From: Rhodobacteraceae bacterium Alg231-04
Lineage (GTDB): Bacteria; Pseudomonadota; Alphaproteobacteria; Rhodobacterales; Rhodobacteraceae
NCBI GenBank assembly: GCA_900143635.1
Contig: FREY01000012.1
Location: 56,529-120,528, forward strand
Direction: 5' to 3'
DNA: 64,000 bases
The translations under genes and the position numbers were made by a program. Below are positions 51,748 to 60,468 of this stretch, one piece after another; position 1 is the first letter of the stretch, and every line of letters starts with the position of its first letter. The notes under the pieces were generated by a model. The model made no database searches, had not been told where the DNA came from, and worked only from the letters and a program-made list of their open reading frames with translations.

Positions 51748-52950
51748 ATGACCACCCCCAAAGGCTTTGCCACGCGCGCTATTCACCACGCCTATGACCC
51801 GCAGCAAAATGAGGGCGCCTTGACGCCTCCGCTGCACCTGACGTCGACCTTCACCTTCGAGACCGCGGAAGCGGGCGGAGAGATGTTTGCCGGCGAACGG
51901 GCCGGGCACATCTACAGCCGTATTTCCAACCCGACCTGTGATCTGCTGGAACAGCGTATCGCAACCTTGGAGGGGGCCGAGGCCGGCTTGGCGCTGAGCA
52001 GCGGCATGGGCGCGATCACGGCTGTCATGTGGACCCTTCTGTCACCGGGGGATGAGGTCATCGTCGACAAGACCCTCTATGGCTGCACCTTTGCCTTCAT
52101 GCGCCACGGGCTGGCGAAATGGGGCGTCACCATTACCCATGTCGACATGACCGAGCCGGAAAACTTAGTGGCTGCTGTGTCGGATAAAACCCGGGTGGTC
52201 TATTTTGAAACCCCGGCCAACCCGAACATGCGCCTAGTCGATATCGCGCAGGCGGCAGAGATCGCCCATGCGGCAGGGGCCCAGGTGGTGGTCGACAACA
52301 CCTATGCAACCCCCTACCTGACCCGCCCAATCGAACAGGGCGCTGACATCGTGCTGCACTCTGCCACCAAATACCTGGGCGGCCATGGTGATGTGGTCGC
52401 CGGGCTTGTCGCCGGTCGCGCAGAGCAGATCACCGAGATCCGGCTGATCGGCATGAAGGACATGACCGGCGCGGTTATGGCGCCGTTCAACGCCATGCTG
52501 ATCCTGCGGGGGCTGAAAACTCTGGCGCTGCGGATGGATCGCCACTGTGCTACGGCCAAGGTTGTGGCTGATTTCCTTGAGGCGCATCCGGCTGTTGGTG
52601 CAGTGCATTTTCCGGGGTTGGGCAGCTTTTCCCAGCACAACATCGCGGCCCGTCAGATGGACCAGCCCGGCGCAATGATTGCTTTCGAGGTCGACGGCGG
52701 CCTGACCGGCGGCATTGCCCTGATGAACCAGCTGCAGATGATCCAGCGGGCGGTGTCGCTGGGCGACGCCGAAACCCTGATCCAACACCCGGCGTCGATG
52801 ACCCACTCAACCTACACGCCTGAAGAGCGGGCCGAGCACGGCATCAGCGACGGATTGATCCGTTTGTCCGTTGGGCTGGAAGAACCCGCCGACATTCTGG
52901 CGGATCTGGAACAGGCCTTGCAGCCGCAAATGCGCCACGCCGCTCAGTAA
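51748..52950 (+). CDS. mdeA: Methionine gamma-lyase
   Basis: The 400-residue PLP enzyme has TRAIHHAYDPQQNEGALTPP at its start. The active-site loop LYGCTFAFMRHGL keeps the cysteine (Cys116 in P. putida) that marks methionine gamma-lyase. The PLP lysine lies in HSATKYLGGHGD, and YSRISNPTCDLLE is present. It splits methionine to methanethiol, ammonia and 2-oxobutyrate. I place the start at ATG 51748; ATG 51733 is an alternative in the same frame. The next gene, mdeB, would consume the 2-oxobutyrate. Confidence 0.88.
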   Translation: MTTPKGFATRAIHHAYDPQQNEGALTPPLHLTSTFTFETAEAGGEMFAGERAGHIYSRISNPTCDLLEQRIATLEGAEAGLALSSGMGAITAVMWTLLSPGDEVIVDKTLYGCTFAFMRHGLAKWGVTITHVDMTEPENLVAAVSDKTRVVYFETPANPNMRLVDIAQAAEIAHAAGAQVVVDNTYATPYLTRPIEQGADIVLHSATKYLGGHGDVVAGLVAGRAEQITEIRLIGMKDMTGAVMAPFNAMLILRGLKTLALRMDRHCATAKVVADFLEAHPAVGAVHFPGLGSFSQHNIAARQMDQPGAMIAFEVDGGLTGGIALMNQLQMIQRAVSLGDAETLIQHPASMTHSTYTPEERAEHGISDGLIRLSVGLEEPADILADLEQALQPQMRHAAQ

Positions 52951-52983
52951 ACAAACGCCCACCTCACGACAAAGGACACAGCA

Positions 52984-55368
52984 ATGCGCACCGATCTGCA
53001 CCATTTGAAAACCATCGAACAGCGCTTGCTGTGGCTGTCCCATTGGATGATCCACAACGCCAATCACATCCGCCCCAACGAGGACGGCATAAAGGTTGGC
53101 GGTCACCAAGCGTCTTCTGCATCTATGGTGTCGATTATGACGGCGCTCTACTTTGCGGCGCTGAAGCCCGAGGACCGGGTGGCGGTCAAGCCGCATGCCT
53201 CGCCCATTTTCCATGCCATGCAATATCTGATGGGCAATCAGACCCTGGAGAAGATGAAAAACTTCCGCGGCTATGGCGGGGTACAAAGCTACCCCAGCCG
53301 GACCAAGGATATCGACGATGTGGATTTTTCCACGGGGTCGGTCGGGCTGGGGGTGGGGATCACTGCGCTGGCGTCATTGGTGCAGGATTTCATCACCGCC
53401 AAGTCCTGGGGCGAGGATGTCGGCATGGGCCGGATGGTGGCGCTGGTCGGCGACGCTGAGCTGGACGAGGGCAATATCTACGAAGTCTTGCAGGAAGGCT
53501 GGAAAAACGATCTGCGCAACACTTGGTGGATCATAGATTACAACCGCCAGTCCCTGGACGGGATTGTCCGCGAGGGCCTGTTCGAACGCATTGAGAAGAT
53601 CTTCGATGCCTTTGGCTGGGATGTGGTTCGGGTGAAATACGGCTCTGTGCAGCGCGCTGCCTTTGAGGAGCCGGGCGGCGACCGCCTGCGGGCTTGGATC
53701 GACGGTTGCCCCAACGTGGAATACGCGGCGCTGACCTATATGGGCGGTGCGGTCTGGCGCAAGAGGCTGACGGATGATCTGGGCGACCAAGGCGAGGTAA
53801 CCGCGCTGATCGAGCGGCGCAGCGATGCAGAGCTTGCAGAGCTGATGGAAAACCTCGGCGGCAATTGCGTAGAAACCATGGCGGATACATTTGCCGCCAG
53901 TGATCACGACCGACCGACATGTTTCCTGGCCTATACCGTTAAAGGATGGGGCACACCGATTGCTGGCCACAAGGACAACCACGGCGGGTTGATGACAAAG
54001 GCGCAGATGGCGGACTGGCAGGCCCGAATGGGCGTTGCAGCAGGACAGGAATGGGAGCCTTTTGCCACAGTTGCGGACCAGACTGCGCTGCGGTCTTACA
54101 TGGACGCCGCTCCGTTCTTTGCCAAAGGCAGACGGCGCTACACTGATGACCAGCTTTCGGTTCCTGACATCGTAATAGACACGAGCCGGGAGATCTCGAC
54201 CCAGATGGCCTTTAGCAAGATCCTTGACGACCTGTCCAAAGGCGGCAGCGATCTTTCGACCCGGATCATGACCACGTCACCGGATGTGACCGGGACAACC
54301 GGACTTGGCCCCTGGGTAAACCGGCGCAAACTTTTTGCCCGCAAGGCCCAAAAAGACGCCTTCATCGACCATCGCATTCCGTCGACCGCCAAGTGGAATT
54401 TTGACCCCGAAGGCCAGCATCTGGAATTGGGCATCGCCGAAATGAACCTGTTTCTGCTGCTGGGGGCGGCGGGACTGTCGCACAGCCTGTGGGGCAAGCG
54501 GGTCATACCCATCGGCACGGTCTACGACCCCTTTGTTTGCCGCGGCTTGGATGCGTTGAACTATGCTTGCTACCAGGATGCGCGTTTCATGATCGTCGGC
54601 ACACCCTCCGGGGTGACGCTGGCCCCCGAAGGCGGCGCACACCAGTCCATCGGCACGCCGCTGATCGGCATGTCGCAGGATGGTCTGGCCGCCTTTGAAC
54701 CGGCTTTTGCGGATGAGCTGGCCGTGATCATGGGTTGGGCGTTTGACTATATGCAGCGCGGCGGCGAGGGCGATCCGGATGAACGCACCTGGCTACGCGA
54801 TGAAACTGGCGGATCCGTCTACCTGCGCCTGACAACCAAGCCGCTTGAGCAGCCAGGCAAGCGTCATGACGATGCCTTTCGTCAGGGCGCCATCGACGGG
54901 GCCTATTGGCTGCGCAAGCCTGGACCCAATTGCTCGGTTGTGATCGCCTATCAAGGGGCCGTGGCGGATGAGGCCATCGCGGCCGCAGGGATGATCGGAG
55001 AGATCCGGCGCGACGTCGGCGTTTTGGCGGTCACCTCAGCCGACAGGCTGAACGCGGGCTGGACAGCGGCCCAACGCGAACGAGCCCGGGGCAATGAGGG
55101 GGCCGAGGCGCATATTGAAAGCCTGCTGAAAGACCTGCCCTCGCATTGCACCCTGGTCACTGTGATCGACGGCCACCCGGCGACGCTTGCCTGGCTGGGA
55201 TCCGTCGCGGGGCATAAATGTGTGGCCCATGGGGTAGAGCACTTTGGTCAAACCGGCACCATAGGTGACCTGTCCCGCCATTTCGGTCTGGACCGCCGCT
55301 CCATCGCCGCAACGGTCACTCAGCTGACGTCAGGGGCCCGGTCCCTCCGTGACGGGGGGAGCGCCTGA
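52984..55368 (+). CDS. mdeB: Pyruvate dehydrogenase E1-like 2-oxobutyrate dehydrogenase component
   Basis: The 794-residue protein is an AceE-like homodimeric 2-oxoacid dehydrogenase E1 (AceE is about 890). It has the thiamine diphosphate site VGDAELDEGNIYEVLQEG ending WWIIDYNRQSLDG. YTVKGWGTPIAGHKDNHGG and the pyrimidine-domain segment PEGQHLELGIAEMNLFLLL are present. In P. putida, mdeB beside mdeA encodes an E1 with preference for 2-oxobutyrate. It has no E2 partner here, so it would use another complex or act alone. It follows mdeA by 33 bp. Confidence 0.82.
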   Translation: MRTDLHHLKTIEQRLLWLSHWMIHNANHIRPNEDGIKVGGHQASSASMVSIMTALYFAALKPEDRVAVKPHASPIFHAMQYLMGNQTLEKMKNFRGYGGVQSYPSRTKDIDDVDFSTGSVGLGVGITALASLVQDFITAKSWGEDVGMGRMVALVGDAELDEGNIYEVLQEGWKNDLRNTWWIIDYNRQSLDGIVREGLFERIEKIFDAFGWDVVRVKYGSVQRAAFEEPGGDRLRAWIDGCPNVEYAALTYMGGAVWRKRLTDDLGDQGEVTALIERRSDAELAELMENLGGNCVETMADTFAASDHDRPTCFLAYTVKGWGTPIAGHKDNHGGLMTKAQMADWQARMGVAAGQEWEPFATVADQTALRSYMDAAPFFAKGRRRYTDDQLSVPDIVIDTSREISTQMAFSKILDDLSKGGSDLSTRIMTTSPDVTGTTGLGPWVNRRKLFARKAQKDAFIDHRIPSTAKWNFDPEGQHLELGIAEMNLFLLLGAAGLSHSLWGKRVIPIGTVYDPFVCRGLDALNYACYQDARFMIVGTPSGVTLAPEGGAHQSIGTPLIGMSQDGLAAFEPAFADELAVIMGWAFDYMQRGGEGDPDERTWLRDETGGSVYLRLTTKPLEQPGKRHDDAFRQGAIDGAYWLRKPGPNCSVVIAYQGAVADEAIAAAGMIGEIRRDVGVLAVTSADRLNAGWTAAQRERARGNEGAEAHIESLLKDLPSHCTLVTVIDGHPATLAWLGSVAGHKCVAHGVEHFGQTGTIGDLSRHFGLDRRSIAATVTQLTSGARSLRDGGSA

Positions 55369-55408
55369 CATCGCAGGGGACTGTATCACCTGTTCCGCTG
55401 ACCGTCTT

Positions 55409-56194
55409 CTAAGGCCCCACGCGCGTTTCAAAGCGACGGAATGCCAGGGTAATCAACCCTGCAATAGCCATATAGAAGACGGCCAGAAGCAACAGCGGTT
55501 CGTAGACAATGAAAGTGTCAGACCGCACGCGGGACGAGACAGCGTAGATCTCGACCACAGTAATGGTTGCCACCAGCGGGGTGGCTTTTAGCTGCAGGAT
55601 CGTCTCGCCGCCCAATGTGGGCAGCACATTGCGGACAGCCTGCGGCAGCCATATCCGCCGGAACATGGTGAACCGCGGCATGCCAAAGGACTTGGCCGCT
55701 TCCAGCTGGCCCTTGGCAACGCCAGAGAAGGCACCGCGCATGACCTCGCCCTCGTAACCTGCATAGGAAAAAGTCAGCGCCAGAACAGCATAGGGCCAGG
55801 CTTGGCGCAGATAGGGCCAAAGCTCGGAGGACCTGATCCAGGGAAACTGCGGAAACAAGGACCCCAGACCGTAATACAACAGCCAAATCTGCAGCAGCAG
55901 CGGCGTGCCGCGGATCACTGTACAAAATGCGCGGGCGGGCGCTGACAGATACCAGGGCCCAACCGCCTGCGCGAGCCCGAGAGGCACCGCAAGCAGGAAG
56001 CCAAGCGTGGTGGACACCACAAGGATCCAAACCGTGGTCCACAGCCCTTGCGCGGCCAGCGGAGCGTACTTCGGGATCCAGTCCCAGCGCAGGCTCAGTG
56101 CGCACCAGATCACCAGCGCAGTAAACAAGAGCATCAAGACAATGCGATGCGGCTGGAACAGGTCTTTGATGCCTGTCCGTTCCTGGCCGGTCAT
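55409..56194 (-). CDS. Polar amino-acid ABC transporter, permease
   Basis: The 261-residue HisMQ-type permease has about five helices. It carries GLWTTVWILVVSTTLGFLLAV, VIRGTPLLLQIWLLYYGLG and the docking loop QLEAAKSFGMPRFTMFRRIWLPQ. I place the start at ATG 56194, which overlaps the stop of the neighbouring permease; the frame upstream of it is spurious. It is the last gene of a four-gene importer operon, convergent with mdeB. Confidence 0.88.
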   Translation of the reverse strand: MTGQERTGIKDLFQPHRIVLMLLFTALVIWCALSLRWDWIPKYAPLAAQGLWTTVWILVVSTTLGFLLAVPLGLAQAVGPWYLSAPARAFCTVIRGTPLLLQIWLLYYGLGSLFPQFPWIRSSELWPYLRQAWPYAVLALTFSYAGYEGEVMRGAFSGVAKGQLEAAKSFGMPRFTMFRRIWLPQAVRNVLPTLGGETILQLKATPLVATITVVEIYAVSSRVRSDTFIVYEPLLLLAVFYMAIAGLITLAFRRFETRVGP

Positions 56195-56946
56195 CGGGTG
56201 CCTCCTTTCAGGGAGGGCTGGCCACGCCGCGCCCATTTTTCGATCCTGGCAAAGACGGCGCCTGAACAGAGCGTCACCATCAGGTAGAGAAAACCGGCGG
56301 CCAGAAAGAAGGTGAAATAGGCGCGCGTGCTGCTTGCCGCCTGTTTGGTCTCCAGCGTGAGTTCGTTGAACCCAACCACGGCCAGAAGCGCGGTGTCCTT
56401 GGTGGCTATCAGCCAGAGGTTCGCAAGCCCCGGTACAGCAAAGCTCATCATTGCCGGGATCGTCACCCGCCGCATGGTCATGAAGGCTGGCATGCCATAG
56501 GACCGCGCAGCTTCGATCTGTCCCGGTGGCACCGCCTGTATCGCGCCGCGCAGGACTTCGGTGGCGTAGGCACCTTGCACAATGCCCAGCACCCAGATCC
56601 CCGCAGCAACGCCGTTGATCTCAACACGTCCTCCCCCCATCGCAGAGGACAGCTTGTTGATAAGATCAGTGCCCACATAGTAGAGGATAAGGATCAGCAC
56701 CAATTCAGGAACAGCGCGGATCACCGTGGTGTAGATGGCGAGAAGGTCACGTGTGACCTTCCCTCCGTAGAGCTTCCCATACGCTCCGAACAGCCCGATC
56801 AGCAGGCCCAGCCCGTAGGCGCCAAAGGCGATTTGCAGGGAATTGGCCAACCCGCGCAGCAGGTTTCCTCCCCACCCCGGAGCCGAGAGCGACAAAAGGG
56901 TCGCGCTCTCGGCCAGGCCAAGCGTTTCGAGAAATCCGGTCACCAC
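56191..56946 (-). CDS. Polar amino-acid ABC transporter, permease (HisQ-like)
   Basis: The 251-residue permease has GLANSLQIAFGAYGLGLLIGL, VIRAVPELVLILILYYVGT and the docking loop QIEAARSYGMPAFMTMRRVTIP. Its first helix region is typical of arginine/ornithine/histidine importers. It lies 6 bp after the binding-protein gene and overlaps the second permease. Confidence 0.88.
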   Translation of the reverse strand: MVTGFLETLGLAESATLLSLSAPGWGGNLLRGLANSLQIAFGAYGLGLLIGLFGAYGKLYGGKVTRDLLAIYTTVIRAVPELVLILILYYVGTDLINKLSSAMGGGRVEINGVAAGIWVLGIVQGAYATEVLRGAIQAVPPGQIEAARSYGMPAFMTMRRVTIPAMMSFAVPGLANLWLIATKDTALLAVVGFNELTLETKQAASSTRAYFTFFLAAGFLYLMVTLCSGAVFARIEKWARRGQPSLKGGTR

Positions 56947-56952
56947 AGATCC

Positions 56953-57717
56953 TTAGTAGATGCTGGTGGTGAAATAGCCCGAGGTGATCTTGTCGTGGGT
57001 GCCGTCCGCGAGGATGGCAGCGATCCCCTTGTTCAAGGCCTCCAGCAGTTCAGCCTCACCCTTGCGCACCCCGGCGCCGACACCGCGTCCCAGAATGGCC
57101 GGATCGTCCATCACGGCCCCCTTGATTTCACAGCAGCTGCCGCTGTCGGACCCAACAAAATCCGCCATCGCAATACTGTCGGCCTGTGTGGCGTCGATGC
57201 GGCCCGAGAACAGATCTTGATTTGCCTCATCCTGAGTCTGGTAGACGCGCAGTTCGGCGTCCTTGAAATAGGCCTGCGCATAGGCCTGGTGGATGGTGGA
57301 GGCCTGAATGCCGACAATCTTGCCCGCGAGAGATTCTGGGGTGGCTTCGATCGCCATTGATTTGTCTGCAACAATCACGGCGGGCGTATTGTAGTAGGGG
57401 TCGCTGAAATCGATCGATTTCAGACGGTCTTCGGTGATCGACATCGACGCCATGATCGCATCGATCTGCTGCCCTGTGAGAGACGGGATAATACCGTCCC
57501 AGGCCACCGGGGTAATGACACAGTCCAGTTCGGCCGCTGCGCAGACGGCGTTGATCACATCGATCTCCCAACCGACCCAATTGCCCGAACTGTCGAGGGA
57601 CGCGAAGGGCGGATAAGGTTCGGCGGCGATGCCAATCTTCACCTGCTGGGCAGTTGCAGCCCCTGCAAACAGGGTCGCTGCGGCCACGCTGGCCGCAATA
57701 ATGGTCTTCAGTTTCAT
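56953..57717 (-). CDS. Polar amino-acid ABC transporter, periplasmic binding protein (arginine/ornithine type)
   Basis: The 254-residue protein has a signal peptide (KTIIAASVAAATLFAGAATA) and the SBP_bac_3 fold. Ligand-side segments are IAAEPYPPFASLDSSGNWVGWEIDV, MASMSITEDRLKSIDFSDPYY and the arginine-anchoring region STIHQAYAQAYF. Basic amino-acid and histidine binding proteins share these features. Together with DDAH and AruH/AruI-like genes, arginine or a methylated arginine is the best guess for ligand. Confidence 0.85.
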   Translation of the reverse strand: MKLKTIIAASVAAATLFAGAATAQQVKIGIAAEPYPPFASLDSSGNWVGWEIDVINAVCAAAELDCVITPVAWDGIIPSLTGQQIDAIMASMSITEDRLKSIDFSDPYYNTPAVIVADKSMAIEATPESLAGKIVGIQASTIHQAYAQAYFKDAELRVYQTQDEANQDLFSGRIDATQADSIAMADFVGSDSGSCCEIKGAVMDDPAILGRGVGAGVRKGEAELLEALNKGIAAILADGTHDKITSGYFTTSIY

Positions 57718-57753
57718 GGTACTCTCCCAGTTATTATTGTTGAGAAATTCCGA

Positions 57754-58551
57754 TCAGGCGACAGAGCTGAGGAACTGCTTCAGGCGGTCTGATTTCGGGT
57801 TGCCAAAGACCTCGGCAGGTGGTCCCTGCTCTTCGATGCGGCCTTGATAGAGATACACGACGTGGCTGGCGACCTCGCGTGCAAACTTCATTTCGTGGGT
57901 GACCAGCAACATGGTGCGCCCTTCGGCTGCCAAGTCGCGGATCACTGTCAGAACTTCCCCCACCAATTCGGGATCCAACGCCGAGGTAGGTTCGTCAAAC
58001 AGCATCACCTTGGGGTCGACGGCCAATGCACGGGCGATAGCGGCGCGCTGTTGCTGGCCGCCGGACAGATACGCCGGAAAGGTCTCTGCCTTGTCGCCAA
58101 GACCGACCCGCTTCAACAATACACGCGCCCGTTCAATGGCCTGGGACTTTGGTATTTTCAGGACATGCACCGGAACTTCGATCACGTTTTCCAGCAATGT
58201 GCGGTGGGTCCAGAGATTGAACTGCTGAAACACCATCGCCAGCCCAGTGCGGATGCGTTCTATCTGGCGCTTGTCCGCAGGGCTGCCGTCGGCCCGCATC
58301 AAAACCTCTTCGCCGCCAATTACAATCGTTCCCGAACTCGGCGTCTCAAGGAAGTTGATGCAGCGCAGCATGGTCGATTTGCCGGAGCCCGATCCGCCGA
58401 TGATGGCAACAACATCACCCTTCTTTGCTGTCAGCGAAACGCCCTTCAGAACCTCCAGAGAGCCAAACGACTTGTGCAGATCCCCGACCCGGATCGCCTC
58501 TTGCCGAACATCCTCGGAGACGGCAAGCGACGCAGCTGCAGACGTGTCCAT
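57754..58551 (-). CDS. Polar amino-acid ABC transporter, ATP-binding protein
   Basis: The 265-residue ATPase has Walker A GGSGSGKSTMLR, signature LSGGQQQRAAIARA, Walker B VMLFDEPTSALD and the H-loop VTHEMKFA. The insert VFQQFNLWTHRTLLENV is that of HisP/GlnQ-type ATPases. It is the first gene of the importer operon, transcribed away from the TetR gene. Confidence 0.88.
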   Translation of the reverse strand: MDTSAAASLAVSEDVRQEAIRVGDLHKSFGSLEVLKGVSLTAKKGDVVAIIGGSGSGKSTMLRCINFLETPSSGTIVIGGEEVLMRADGSPADKRQIERIRTGLAMVFQQFNLWTHRTLLENVIEVPVHVLKIPKSQAIERARVLLKRVGLGDKAETFPAYLSGGQQQRAAIARALAVDPKVMLFDEPTSALDPELVGEVLTVIRDLAAEGRTMLLVTHEMKFAREVASHVVYLYQGRIEEQGPPAEVFGNPKSDRLKQFLSSVA

Positions 58552-58598
58552 TTAACAAAGCCCTCGTTTTACAGCTTGTAGTTAAGACGCGGCCTCAG

Positions 58599-58620
58599 TA
58601 ATTATGCAAGTGTATAATTA
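58599..58620. promoter_or_regulatory. Candidate TetR operator in the divergent promoter
   Basis: TAATTAT (58599-58605) and ATAATTA (58614-58620) form a perfect 7-bp inverted repeat with an 8-base spacer. It sits 26 bp upstream of the TetR start and 47 bp from the ATPase start, where it would overlap both promoters. Confidence 0.6.
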
Positions 58621-58645
58621 GAGCCGTCAGCAAAAAGGATGGGCC

Positions 58646-59269
58646 GTGACCGACGACCGCCGCAAATTTAGACGCGAGTCCGCAGAAGCGCGAAAAGACG
58701 CGCTGATCCTTGCGGCACTGGACCTTGTGGCTGAACAGGGCGTGCGCGGTGCAACAGTGCGCGGCATCGCGGAGCGGGCGAATGTGACCCAAGGGCTGAT
58801 CCGCCACTATTTCAGCTCAAAGGAAGAACTGATTTCGGCGGCATACGAATACCACATGAAGGCGATGACCGATCAGACGGCGGCCTCTGCCAAAGACGGC
58901 TCTGCCCGTGATCGCCTCAAAGGGTTCGTGACGGCCTCTCTGACGCCACCCGTTGTGGATCCCCGCGCTGTCGCGCTTTGGGCCGGCTTTCTGAACAAGA
59001 CCCAGCAAGACCCGGGCATGCGGGAGATCCACAGGCGCACCTATGCCTATTTCCGCGACCATCTGGAGGCGCTGATCGCGGCCGCCTATGCCGACGCAGG
59101 CCTGTCGGCCTCTCCTGCCCGGTTGCGGCATCTGGGAACGGCTGCAAACGCGGTCATCGACGGCTTGTGGCTTGAAGGCGGCGCATTGCCGGATGCCTTC
59201 GAGGACGGTGAACTGGCGCAAATCGGTCTCGAAGCCGTTGGCGCAATTTTGGGTTTTTCTTTAGAGTAA
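58646..59269 (+). CDS. TetR-family regulator (BetI-like)
   Basis: The 207-residue protein has the TetR helix-turn-helix (ALDLVAEQGVRGATVRGIAE, then RANVTQGLIRHYFSSKEEL), followed by a helical ligand domain similar to BetI (LTPPVVDPRAVALWAGFLNKT). The start is GTG after AAGGA. It sits between the importer and the arginine-type catabolic genes and probably represses both. Its ligand may be an arginine derivative. Confidence 0.85.
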   Translation: MTDDRRKFRRESAEARKDALILAALDLVAEQGVRGATVRGIAERANVTQGLIRHYFSSKEELISAAYEYHMKAMTDQTAASAKDGSARDRLKGFVTASLTPPVVDPRAVALWAGFLNKTQQDPGMREIHRRTYAYFRDHLEALIAAAYADAGLSASPARLRHLGTAANAVIDGLWLEGGALPDAFEDGELAQIGLEAVGAILGFSLE

Positions 59270-59283
59270 AGGCTGTAGTTGCC

Positions 59284-60468
59284 ATGAAAATGACTGATGT
59301 AACGGACCGCCTGGCCGGGTTGGGCGGTGCCAAATGGGAAGTGCATCTGAAAGCCCGCGACCTGACCCGGGCCGGCGCTGATATCGTCGAGATGACCATT
59401 GGCGAACCGGACGTTCCAGTGCCGGGTCCTTTGGTCGATGCCGCCGTCGCATCCCTGCAATCCGGCCGGACCGGCTATTCCAACGGCCGTGGCGAAGCCG
59501 GGCTTCTGGAAGCGCTGGCATCCCGCTATTCGGCAACACGCGGCCGGCCGTTCGGCCCGGAAAACTTCCTGTGTTTCCCGGGCACCCAGACGGCCCTCTT
59601 CGCGGTCATAGCGGGCGTGGCCCAGGCCGGCGACGAGGTGCTCGTGGGCGATCCGATGTATGCCACCTACGAGGGTGTCGTGCGCTCTTGTGGCGCCGAA
59701 ATGGTGCCAGTCCCGCTGTTGCCTGAACATGGGTTTCGCATGAAGGCCGAAAGCGTAGCGGCCCGGATCACGCCGCGTACCCGTGCCATTCTGCTGACCA
59801 CTCCGCACAACCCGACCGGCGCGATCCTGACTGCCGATGACATTGCCGCCATCGGAAAACTGGCGATTGAACATGATCTCTGGATCATCTCGGACGAAGT
59901 CTATGAGGAGCTGATCTTCGAAGGCTCGGCCTTTACCTCTCCGCTGGCCGATCCAGTCCTGGCAGACCGGGTGATCGCCGTCTCATCTGTGTCCAAATCT
60001 CATGCCGCACCGGGCTTTCGCAGCGGCTGGTGCGCTGGCCCCGCCACATTTTGCGAGGCGCTGCTGCCCTATTCCGAAACCATGCTGTTCGGAAATCAGC
60101 CCTTCATCGCGGATATGACCGAAAAAGCCGTGCGGGAGGGATCAGATGTTGCCGCTGGCATGGCGGCCCGTTTTGCCGCGCGAGCCGATCTTCTGGCCGC
60201 CCGCCTGCATCGGCAAACCGGCCTGACCGTCCACAGGCCAGACGCGGGAATGTTTGCAATGATCAATGTGACAGCCACGGGTATGGACGGCGATGCCTAC
60301 GCCTGGGATCTTCTGGAAAGTGGTGTCGCGGTCATGCCTGGCTCCGCCTTTGGTGACGCCCTGAAAGACTGGATCCGGATCGCGCTGACCATCCCGGATG
60401 CCGATTTTTCTGCCGCGATCGACAGGATCGTGACCCATGCAAACAGCAAAAAAAGAGGCGCAGCATGA
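59284..60468 (+). CDS. aruH: PLP-dependent aminotransferase, AruH-like (arginine-pyruvate transaminase)
   Basis: The 394-residue class I aminotransferase has TIGEPDVPVPGPLVDAA, LLTTPHNPTGAIL, WIISDEVYEELIFEG and the PLP-lysine region VSSVSKSHAAPGFRSGW. P. aeruginosa AruH (393 residues) makes 2-ketoarginine from arginine. The assignment is supported by the overlapping downstream gene, an AruI-like decarboxylase for that product. Other guanidino amino acids, such as methylated arginines, are possible substrates. Confidence 0.78.
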   Translation: MKMTDVTDRLAGLGGAKWEVHLKARDLTRAGADIVEMTIGEPDVPVPGPLVDAAVASLQSGRTGYSNGRGEAGLLEALASRYSATRGRPFGPENFLCFPGTQTALFAVIAGVAQAGDEVLVGDPMYATYEGVVRSCGAEMVPVPLLPEHGFRMKAESVAARITPRTRAILLTTPHNPTGAILTADDIAAIGKLAIEHDLWIISDEVYEELIFEGSAFTSPLADPVLADRVIAVSSVSKSHAAPGFRSGWCAGPATFCEALLPYSETMLFGNQPFIADMTEKAVREGSDVAAGMAARFAARADLLAARLHRQTGLTVHRPDAGMFAMINVTATGMDGDAYAWDLLESGVAVMPGSAFGDALKDWIRIALTIPDADFSAAIDRIVTHANSKKRGAA

